39,183 nucleotides of DNA, from positions 120,001 to 159,183 of the forward strand of contig CAUYUJ010018542.1 of NCBI GenBank assembly GCA_963575745.1, written 5' to 3'. Within the stretch, counting starts at the first letter, position 1; the number at the start of each line of letters is the position of its first letter. Below the pieces are notes generated by a model. That model saw nothing but the letters and a program-made list of their open reading frames with translations, had not been told where the DNA came from and did no database searches. Origin of the DNA: Prorocentrum cordatum. Taxonomy: Eukaryota > Sar > Dinophyceae > Prorocentrales > Prorocentraceae. Below are positions 9,715 through 18,186 of the stretch, piece after piece. The translations under genes and the position numbers were made by a program.

Positions 9715-11560
9715 ACTTAACATGACACAGCAGAACATGACAGAACGGATCAGACCATGACAGAACACGACATAACATAACATAACAAGATCATCACACA
9801 GTATATCATAACAAAACATAGCATACCATACCAGAGCAGAAGATGCCATAACATAAGACGACACAACACAACACCACATACTATAACCGATCATGCCATA
9901 GCACACCTTGGTTGAACATATCATATCCTGACACAGCATCAGAGACATGCCAAAACTCGACAGCAGAGGGTAGCGACGACGAACACGACAGAACACAACA
10001 TTACACACCATAACATGACTGAACATAACACAAGCATGACCGGCCATGGCTTCACATAACATAGCAATGTCATGTCAACATACAGCAAAACATACAATCA
10101 TATAACATACCAGGATAGACCAGACGACGTCATAACACAATACAACAGAAGACGGCCGAGCATAACATGACAAACGTTAGCAGAACGTATCATATCATAA
10201 GACGGCATCACAGAGAGGATCATAACACGACAGCAAATCATTGCGACTACGAACACGACAGAACACAACATGGCACAAGAGAACATGCCATAACAGATCA
10301 CGGGCATGAGATAACACGACGGAACAGGACATAGCAATGCCGTGACACGAAAGGGCACCACATCACACCACATAACATACCAGAGCAGACCATGACAGAA
10401 CATATGAAAATGTAGCATTCCATAGCATACCAGGGAGGAGCATCACACAACACACTTTGACATAGCATTTCATAGCAAGACACATCATCACATAACATTT
10501 TAGAACACGACAGCAGGGCATAGCTACACACTCTAGCATAACATAACACCATACACTATACAGGCCTGCGCCGTCAACAGAACTAGCACCTCAGAACATG
10601 AAAGAACAGAACGTGCCATAACAGAAGATGACAGAGCACACCATAATATAACAGAGCCGCGCACACCATAATACAGCTTGGCAGAACATATGAACATAGA
10701 ATACCATGACACAGCATCACAGAGAGGATCATAACACGACAGCAGATCAACGCGACGACGACGACAGAACACAACATGACGCAATCGAACATGACAGAGC
10801 AGACCACAAGCATGACAGAACATGACAGACCAGAACATAGCAGCGTCATGGCAGCATAGGACGTAGCATAACATCTCAGGACACCAGAGCCGAACGTGCA
10901 AGAAGAGAAGACGGAATAACAAAACATAACAGAACCGAACAGAGCCATACATAATACACCTTACAGAACATAGCGGATCATGACACAGTATTACAGATAG
11001 CGTACCACAACACAGCAGCAGAGCATAGCGACACATACTAGCAGAGGATCTCATCGTATACTGTACAGAGCCGATCCGTCATCAAACATAACAACATCGC
11101 ATTACATACCATAGCACAACATTGCATAACATAAGACGACATAACACAATATAACAGAACATAGCCGAGCTTGACATATCAATGACATAGCATATGAGGA
11201 GCACAGCATGGCAGCATCACATAACATACCATACTACGACAGCACAGCATAGCGAAGCATACTAGCAAAGCAGGTACTACTATACCATACGAAGCCGAGT
11301 TGTCAACAGCATCGCGGATCAGAACATACCAGAACATCACCTGCTGACATGAACATCAAATCGTATCAGAGTGCCACATCGTAAGTTGATCATACCATGA
11401 CATATCGTACCATATGGTGACAGTGCTGAACATACCATAACATACTCAGAAGATAAACACGTACGTGAAGAGGACACGCATAAGAGACGACGCATCCAAC
11501 GTCACAAGCTTCACGACGTCATGCGGCCCGTCGAGAACATAACATAACATGATAGAGCAG
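9715..11560. repeat. A/C-rich degenerate ACATA/ACAGA array of about 1.85 kb
   Basis: Short words ACATA, ACAGA, ATAACA and CATGACA follow each other with heavy degeneration. The plus strand is strongly A and C rich, and GC is clearly lower than in the flanks. A longer order is visible: a block like 'ACGACAGCAG(A/G)..AGCGAC' recurs at about 9957, 10230, 10510, 10740, 11023 and 11240, spaced roughly 220-280 bp, each preceded by a 'GACACAGCATCACAGA'-like segment. Met/Cys/Val-rich minus-strand frames (for example 10533-11054) are by-products of TGT/ATG words and are not genes. Confidence 0.9.
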
Positions 11561-12715
11561 AAAATAAAAACACGTGACTACATGGAACCCGGTTTAATCG
11601 TTTTTGAAACCAGAAACGGCAGTTGTCGACCAATTAGGCGAGCGCCCGCCGTCGGGAACCAACGCTCAAGGTTTCGGTGGGGATCGTTCGAAGCAAAATA
11701 ACCTAAGATTCCTCCTGTCGAGGGACATGCCCGACTTAAGCTAGCTCACGGTTGGGAGCTTTGGCTTAGCGTGTCGCGGGCACCCACCTTCACGGTCTGA
11801 CCGGGCCCCTCTCTTCCACCTCCTCGCTCTCTTCTCTCTCTCTCTCTCGACTTTCATGCCCCAATTCGCCTCTGGTCCCTTCCACTGCTACCTTTGACCA
11901 ACGCCTGGCGTCTTGCGCCACCTGGCTCCCGCGGACTTACACATGTTCGCGCGCCGCCGGCTCTGGCCCCCCACGCTCCGGAGCAACACCCGGGCCTTTT
12001 CTAGTCTCCCGCCCCGCGAAAGGAAGCGACACCGCATCCACTTGCAAAGCATGCCGCCATCCTGGATCATAAGGATGCGCCGTAAGGATGCAATGGCTTT
12101 CGAGGGCCATGCTAACGCTTTGTCGAACGAGCTTGGCCAGCGAAAGCCGCTAAGGATGGGCCGAAGGGGGGCAAGGATGCAAAGGGGTACATTTGAGAAG
12201 GTTGCCCGTCCTTGCTGTGCGGGTTGACCGTAGTGCGTGTCGCCAGGGCCGCCGCCACGACGCGCTGAGCAGAAGTTCCCGAGCGTGCCGCTTGCGACCC
12301 CTCCCCGAAGACAGGTCCACTGCTCCCGGCCGCTCTCGACCGTTCGAACGGCAACATTTTTGTTGCGCCCAGGTCGTCTGCGGAGGGCTCGCGTGGGAGG
12401 AGGCCGAAGCGGGCCCCCCGAGCAGCAGCCTGGCCGCCACGATCTTCCCTGCGCTTCGTGGCTGCAGAGGTCTGGGAGGGAGAAGGTGAGCGTTTTCTTA
12501 TTCGGCGTTTCGACACTGGGCGGAAAGGGGGGGGGGGGGAGGGAGGAGTCCGGCTCTGGACCTCTGCTCAGCGCGACTGTTTGCAACAGTGCGTCCTGTG
12601 GGTGAGACCCCACCTGCTCGAAACAGGCACCCAAAACAGCCAAGATCACGCCATGGAAGGGGGCGGGGGGACTGCGGGCCCGCGCCACGTAGACTGTGGC
12701 GATCATGACACTCCC
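11561..12715. other. No gene recognised
   Basis: Mixed-composition DNA. A short pyrimidine (TC) run lies at 11832-11850. The word CTCCTGTCGAGGGACATGCC at about 11714 recurs in slightly changed form near 17495. 12060-12230 carries AAGGATGC repeats similar to 5452-5555. Open frames on both strands match no known family. Confidence 0.45.
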
Positions 12716-12717
12716 GA

Positions 12718-12858
12718 CACTCCTCCTCCTCCTCCTCCTCCTCCTCCTCCTCCTCCTCCTCCTCCTCCTCCTCCCTCTGCCCCCTCCTCCTCCTCCTCCT
12801 CCTCCTCCTCCTCCTCCTCCTCCTCCTCCTCCTCCTCCTCCTCCTCCTCCTCCTCCCC
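12718..12858. repeat. (CTC)n microsatellite
   Basis: About 140 bp of CTC triplets on the plus strand with one short interruption (CTGCCC) near 12777. Confidence 0.97.
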
Positions 12859-12892
12859 GCGCCGATCGGCCGAAGAATTCCTAAAAAAAAAC

Positions 12893-13187
12893 CGATCCCC
12901 CGAGCAGCGGCCGAAGCACTTGTGTTTGAGCGGCGGGGCGCCGCGCTCGGGCCGGGCGACCGGGGGGGGATAGCCAAAGGGGGAAGGGGAACACACCAAT
13001 AAACACACACAGATAAAGCAATCCCCCCTATTTTCTCATATTTTCTGGGTTTCTGTCTTCCCCCCCCACTCCCCATATCTTCCCATATTTTTTCGGGGGA
13101 TGGAGGATGAATTGTGTCTGTGTGTTTTTTCCCCTCCCGGGCGACAGGGGGGGATAGCAAAGGGGGGGTTTGAGAATCAGCTCACGT
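12893..13187. repeat. Dispersed composite repeat, copy 1
   Basis: Contains GGCCGAAGCACTTG (about 12911), a GGGGGGGATAGC box, a CA-rich lead, a pyrimidine-rich middle (CCCATAT-like words) and GATGAATTGTGTCTGTGTG at about 13104-13125. It continues into CGGGCGACAGGGGGGGATAG (13138) and GAGAATCAGCTCACGT (to 13187). The same boxes recur at 13405-13850, 14315-14450 and 17705-17890. The family is not one I can name. No A or B promoter boxes were identified, so SINE origin is unproven. Confidence 0.7.
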
Positions 13188-13411
13188 TGGGCGCCCGAGT
13201 TATCCGGGGTAACTCCGGGTAACTCGGGTTTGGATTCCCGAAAAAGGAACCCGAGTTATCCCTGACCCGAGTTACCCCTGATGATTCGGGGCTCTTGGAC
13301 GCCCGATTCATCCGGGGTAACTCGGGTCCGGGGTAACTCGGGTTTGGATTCCCGAAAAGCGAACCCGAGTTATCCCTGACCCGAGTTACCCCTGATGATT
13401 CGGGGCTCTGA
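13188..13411. mobile_element. MITE-like palindromic insertion, internally dimeric, with 6-bp target duplication TCACGT
   Basis: Two near-identical units (about 13192-13298 and 13299-13410) each begin GCCCGA..ATCCGGGG and end CCCCTGATGATTCGGGGC, which are imperfect inverted repeats of each other (about 17 bp). The inside is packed with TAACTCGGG / CCCGAGTTA arms able to fold into stems. The insertion is flanked by TCACGT at 13182-13187 and 13412-13417. An uninterrupted relative of the host repeat lies at 17742-17775, with one TCACGT followed directly by AGCTGATTTTCCC. That serves as the empty site. No transposase is present, so the element is non-autonomous. Superfamily not determined. Confidence 0.75.
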
Positions 13412-13850
13412 TCACGTAGCTGTTTTTCCCAGCGCCTCCCGGCGCCGGAGGCCCGGCGGCGGGGCCGGGCGGCGGGGCCCGGCGGCGGGGCCGAAACCCG
13501 CTCCATGCAGCCGATTTCGTACCCCCCCCCCCTTCCCCCCTTCGTTCGGCCGAAGCACTTGTTTGAGCGGCGGCGCCTCAGGTCCAAGTTGCGGCCGTGG
13601 CTGCGGCAGGCTTGCTGCGGAGCGAGTGGGGCACGAAGGCGGCAGGGCGGCCAGAGGCGGAATGGAGTGAAGGGGCCCTGGGACACGCAAACACATAGAC
13701 ATAATATATAACCGGATCCCCCATGGTTTCCCGTATTTCCGGGGCTTTCTGTCTTCCCCTCCCACTTCCCATATTTTTCCAGCTTTCCGGGGGAGTCGAC
13801 GATGAATTGTGGCTGTGTGTCTTTTTCTGTCCCTCCTGGTTGAAGGAGGG
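13405..13850. repeat. Dispersed composite repeat, copy 2
   Basis: Right half of the repeat interrupted by the insertion at 13188-13411 (ATCACGTAGCTG, TTTTTCCC, GGGGCCGAAACC, GGCCGAAGCACTTG at about 13550). It is followed by a second copy of the pyrimidine-rich module ending GTCGACGATGAATTGTGG at about 13796-13813, then a TGTGTGTCTTTTT run. Confidence 0.65.
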
Positions 13851-13944
13851 GGATCGCCGACGGCCGGAGAGCGCCCTCCGAGCGCGCACCACCTCGGGGC
13901 AACTAGAGGCAAAGACATGCCGTAGGAGCCCAGGGACACGCAAC

Positions 13945-14306
13945 ACACACACACTCTCTCACACACACACACATTTTCACACACACAAACACACACACAC
14001 AAACACACACACACACGCAACACACACACACACACGCAACACACGCACACACACACACACCACAAACACACACACACACACACCACACACACACACAAAC
14101 CACGCACGCACGCACACGCACACGCACACGCACCCGCACCCGCACCCGCACCCGCACACGCACACGCACACGCACACGCACACACACATTCACACACATT
14201 CACACACAAACACTCGCTCGCTCGCTCGCACGCACGCACGCACACACACATGCACACGCACACGCACACGCACACGCACACGCACACGCACACACTCACA
14301 CTCACA
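13945..14306. repeat. (CA)n / (CACG)n / (CACACG)n microsatellite array
   Basis: CA dinucleotides with blocks of CACG, CACCCG, CTCG and CACACG on the plus strand. The block changes suggest several local expansions. His/Thr-rich and Cys/Val-rich frames across it are artefacts. Confidence 0.95.
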
Positions 14307-14314
14307 TAAGCAGG

Positions 14315-14450
14315 TACACACACATCCCATAATCATGCGTAATTATCATATTTTCTTGATGTTCGTCCTCCCCCTCACCTCCCATGCTTTCCCATATTTC
14401 CCTGGGAGTCGACGATGAATTGTGTCTCTGTGTATCTGCCCCTCCTGACA
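14315..14450. repeat. Dispersed composite repeat, copy 3 (module with GTCGACGATGAATTG)
   Basis: Again CA-rich lead, AATTATCATATTTTC, pyrimidine tract, CCCATATTTCC, then GTCGACGATGAATTGTGTC at about 14406-14424. It matches the modules at 13005-13140 and 13690-13845 in order and spacing. Confidence 0.7.
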
Positions 14451-15375
14451 TACGTTCAGAGCTCCTCGCGGACATTGCTGCATCGGCGCCAGAATCGCCG
14501 CCAGGGTGCTCCAGCGTCGAACCTGTGAACCCGCGCGGGCCTCCAAATGTGTGTGCATTTGCCGATGCTCCTTCTTCTGATGAAGTCCCCCTCCTCCTTC
14601 TATTCCTCCTCCTCCTCCTCCTCCTCCTCCGCCTGTTCCTCGTCATCTTGGTGGCGTGCCCTGATGGGGGAGTGCAGAGGAAGCAGGCGTCCCCAGGAGA
14701 CTCCGACGGCCTCGGGCCCTCCGGAAGGGCGTCAAACATCTTCTTCGAAACCCCGGCGCTATCTGAGGAGGCCCGCCCCTCTCACTCCCCCCCCTGGCGC
14801 GCCGCCGACCGCCCTCTTTTCCTCCCGCTACAAGCATCGGCCTGACCAAAGGAACGGTCAACAAGGAACGAAAGCCCCCTTCTTTTCTCCAGGGAATATA
14901 GCGCACACGGAACGACGAGTGACGAACGCAGGCCGAAGGAACGGCCGAGCCCCTCTTGAACAGCAGAGGTTCCTTATGCAAGCCGCTCGCTGTAACTTTG
15001 GACACACACGTTGTCTCAGACCAACAGCGGCCCGTGCTGGGGAGGCGGCCTTCTGTCTCAAATGGACACAGGGCGTGGCGGCGCGGACAGCGAGTCCTGT
15101 TCAAAATGAGCAGGAACTGCTGTTGGGCATTGTGTTCATTCTTTTCGTATCCATTTCGTTCGTGCCGAGTAATGCTGCCTCGCCTGCTCCTCCTCCGGAA
15201 GCTTGGGATCTCGCTGCGCTGCTGCCGCTCCTGCCCCATCGAGAGAGAAGGGCCTCCTCGGCCGCTCTGGTGATGCATACCTGGCGGCGCGCGCGGGCGG
15301 GCGCGAGCCGTCCCCTAGGGGAAGGCCGTGGCGGGCGAGCGGGCGGGGCGGGCGCGACAGGTGGGGGCCGCGGTG
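14451..15375. other. No gene recognised; short (CTC)n at 14606-14632
   Basis: A 153-codon plus frame from 14384 runs over the dispersed repeat and a poly-Leu microsatellite and is not credible as a gene. No family match on either strand. Confidence 0.5.
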
Positions 15376-15379
15376 CTTC

Positions 15380-15535
15380 GAGGAGGAGGAGGAGGAGGAG
15401 GAGGAGGAGGAGGAGGAGGAGGAGGAAGAAAAGGAGGACGAGGAGGAGGAGGAGGAGGAGGAAGAGGAGGAGGAGGAGGACGAAGAGAACGGAGAGGCGG
15501 AGAGGAGGAGGAGAAGGAGGATGAGAAGAGAGAGG
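15380..15535. repeat. (GGA)n microsatellite, imperfect
   Basis: GGA/GAG triplets on plus with AAG, ACG and AGA interruptions. Poly-Glu, poly-Arg and poly-Ser frames are artefacts. Confidence 0.95.
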
Positions 15536-16164
15536 AGGATGACCGGCGAGCGCTGAAGAGGAGCCGCGCCGCAACCTCCGATGCGCGCGCGGCCGCGGCT
15601 GAGCGCCCGCGCCCGCGAGCGAACACGCCCGCGGCGTTGGCCGCTGCCTCCGATCACCTCGATGCGGATGGCGATCTTGGCGGGTGCGGCGGGGACGATC
15701 AGCTTGGCAAGCCTGGAGACCGCGGCGTTGCCCTTGGGGCGGACGGCGCGCACGACGGCCTCGCGAAACTGCAGCTCTTCGCCGACCCCGTCGCCCCTCG
15801 CGTCGATCAGTCGAACGCGGGCATCTCGTGGCTGGGGTCCGCATCCTTCTGCGGCGTGATCTTCGCCGTGTAGTGCGTCCGCGGGCCCGCCGCCCTCTGC
15901 ATGTCGTTGGCCTCGACCGTCGCGGCAGCGATCGACCCTGGGCACTCGCTGCTTCGCAGTGCCCATCTGTAGCGCGAGCGCCATCGCAAGCCGCTTGCCC
16001 GCGTGCCCTCGCAGCTCGTGATCCATCTTGGCCGCCACCTGCGCAGGGCGTGGCGACGTGGATCTCGGCGGTGGGCGGCGAGCTGGGCGGGGGCGACACC
16101 CGCGCAGAGCCGGAAAGCTCAGCGAGCCTCGCAGAAGGCTGCAGACGACCGGGGCAGCGGCCCT

Positions 16165-16290
16165 CCGCAGCCTTGTCGGCCAGCTGGTTGCCGTAGCAGC
16201 CCTTGTAGGCGATGCGGCCGCCGTCGATCACAGACCGCCAAGACGGGTGAGCAGGCGCCTTCCACGCCGTGAGGCCAGCGTCTCACAGGC
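16165..16290 (-). pseudogene. RNase H C-terminal fragment of a LINE
   Basis: A short minus-strand frame reads WKAPAHPSW, then VIDGGRIAYKG and GNQLADKAAEG. AHPS followed about 20 residues later by GN-x-x-AD-x-A is the end of LINE RNase H domains: the His loop, then the last catalytic Asp. It resembles the better-preserved copies at 28250-28350 and 36090-36180. Downstream (to about 15660) the reading is scattered over frames (for example AAKMDHELRGHAGKRLAMAL) and may be the decayed tail. No start, and stops on both sides. Confidence 0.55.
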
Positions 16291-16329
16291 CGCGGGACTC
16301 GTCCAGGAGCCTCCGCACTTCGCGCAGGC

Positions 16330-16830
16330 TATAGGGCCGTCTCGGGAGCCTCCAGCTTTGGGAGCTTAGGCTGCCTTCGGGCCCTCTCGGGTCCTTCTTT
16401 GGCCCTGGTGGCGGCATCCCATGGCCCTCTAGGCGCTCTCTTGGGGCCGTCTTGGGGCCCTCCAGGAGCCCTCCTGGGGAGTCGTGGGGCCCTTTTGGTT
16501 TGGTGCCTCTGGGGCCATCTTGGGGCGATCTTTCGGACCTCTTGGGCAGTCCTGGGCCGTCGGAAGCGAAAAATGGCGAGAACTCGACAGAAACCTTGAA
16601 AACCCTCGGACAGTCAATGCTTGTGGCCTCCTCGGGTCATCGCGGGTGTCCTCTTAAGGGCCTCTGGAGCCATCTTGGGACCCTCATGGATCGTCTTGAG
16701 GCCATCGCAGGCAACCTTGGAATGCTCTTGGGCGGTCTTGGGCTCTCTTGGAACGCTCTTGGGCAGTCTCGCTCGGAGCAGTCTGACCCCTCGTTTGGAC
16801 CTTCTTGGGGATATCTTTGTTTCTCTCGTC
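16330..16830. repeat. Degenerate (C)TCTTGGG-type minisatellite
   Basis: Words such as CTCTTGGGGCC, CATCTTGGGACC, CTCTTGGGCAG and CTTGGAACG follow every 12-20 bases over about 500 bp without an exact period. The region is open in several frames and codes for nothing recognised. Confidence 0.7.
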
Positions 16831-16859
16831 GCGATGGGCGTCGCCAGCCGTACCATCTC

Positions 16860-17704
16860 AGTGTCAGTCGCTAGACGTCACTCAGAAGGCCGATGCGATT
16901 CGGAAGATCTGCACATAAGCGTGCAACGTCTGGGGTGACCCCTGGCGCACAAACGGCGTACTGACACACTAAAAGTCTAGGAATGGGACGCTCGCAGATC
17001 AAAAAGGGGCGAGGGTCGGAACAAAATGAGGACAGAGAAGCGGATGGTGCTGGGGGAGGGGGGGGTAGTTGTGCAGTGGTGGAGGGGCGCAATACCCTCA
17101 ATTAGACAAAATGAGGAAGTGACAAAAATGTAAATCGGAGGCGCCCAAGAAGGGGGCGTCCACCAGGGGGGGGGGTCGAGCATGGCCAGCAGCATGTGCG
17201 CGGCCTAGGGCGGGGCCAGGGACACGTGGAAATGAGAAGAGGCGCCATGAAATCAGGGGCGAGATCATGGCCCCCGCCATGATCCCCCCCCCCCCTGGTC
17301 CCCCTGGTCAGCATCCCCCTCTTGGCCGCCCCCGAGTAAAGCAACGCGCGGCACAGACAGTGCTAGGTCGGGCCTGCCCCCCCTACAGGCGGACTTTGGA
17401 CGAAAAGCGAAACACATGTTACACAAATGCGCTGGAAGTGTCCACAACTCGTCCAGACATGGTCACCCGACTATGCTTTGACTCTTTCTGAATACTCCTC
17501 CTGTAGAGGGACACGCCCGACTCAAAGGACACTGCCCCCGATCCCACCCGTGAGGAGGCCGAGCTCTACTCGGCCAGCACGGCCTCCGCACCAGCGCGGA
17601 GGGCGCGCTGCGCCGACTCGGGGCCACCGCCCGAGCTCGCGCGTCGCGGCCCGCGGAGGGGCGGTGCCCCTCCTGGGGCAGCTCCAAGCACTGGTGCCTA
17701 CATC
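16860..17704. other. No gene recognised
   Basis: Several long C or G runs (17056, 17168, 17285). CTCCTGTAGAGGGACACGCC at about 17495 is a variant of a word at 11714. No protein or RNA gene seen. Confidence 0.5.
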
Positions 17705-17890
17705 CGAGCCGGGCGACAGGGGGGGATGGCAAAGGGGGGGGGTGAGAATCAGCTCACGTAGCTGATTTTCCCGGCGCCGGGGGCGGCCATGTATCGAGGA
17801 ATGGGCCCCTCCGTGGGGCCGAAACCAGCTGCACGCAGCAGACGTTGCAAACCCCCTTTCCCAATCCCCCCCTTTCGTCCGGCCCGATGT
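17705..17890. repeat. Dispersed composite repeat, copy 4 (uninterrupted)
   Basis: CGGGCGACAGGGGGGGATGG, GAGAATCAGCTCACGTAGCT, GATTTTCCCGGCGCC, GGGGCCGAAACC and CCCCCCTTTCGTCCGGCC occur in the order seen around 13140-13560 but without the 224-bp insertion. It therefore gives the pre-insertion state of that site. Confidence 0.75.
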
Positions 17891-18186
17891 ATGCACGTAT
17901 TCTGCTTCGAGATCGCCTGAGTGGTACACGCCGGTCGTAAGGAGTAGGCAGACACAGAAAGCACACCGGGTCCAGGCCCCCCCCCAGAGAGTAACAACAC
18001 GCAGCAAAGGCATATCGATTATTTAGATAGGAAGGCGCGCTGGACGTAGGTTGGGAGCTGGGAATCCATCAATACCTACTTTCAACGACCAGCGTGTACA
18101 GGCGTATCGAATACCTTTCACAGCCTCACGTCCACGCGTCCAGATCCTGCTCCACGGCGCCTGGTGGCCGGGGCCGAGGAAAAAGG
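17891..18186. other. 3' flank of the channel gene; nothing recognised
   Basis: No repeat or coding signal stands out between the dispersed repeat and the channel stop codon. Confidence 0.4.

Noticed and set aside
10533-11054. Met/Cys/Val-rich membrane protein on minus
   Set aside because: Produced by reading ACATA/ACAGA words backwards. No conserved fold, and similar frames recur along the whole array.
9720-11560. Telomeric or subtelomeric tract
   Set aside because: No TTTAGGG-type or other known telomere repeat is present; the words are degenerate ACATA/ACAGA.
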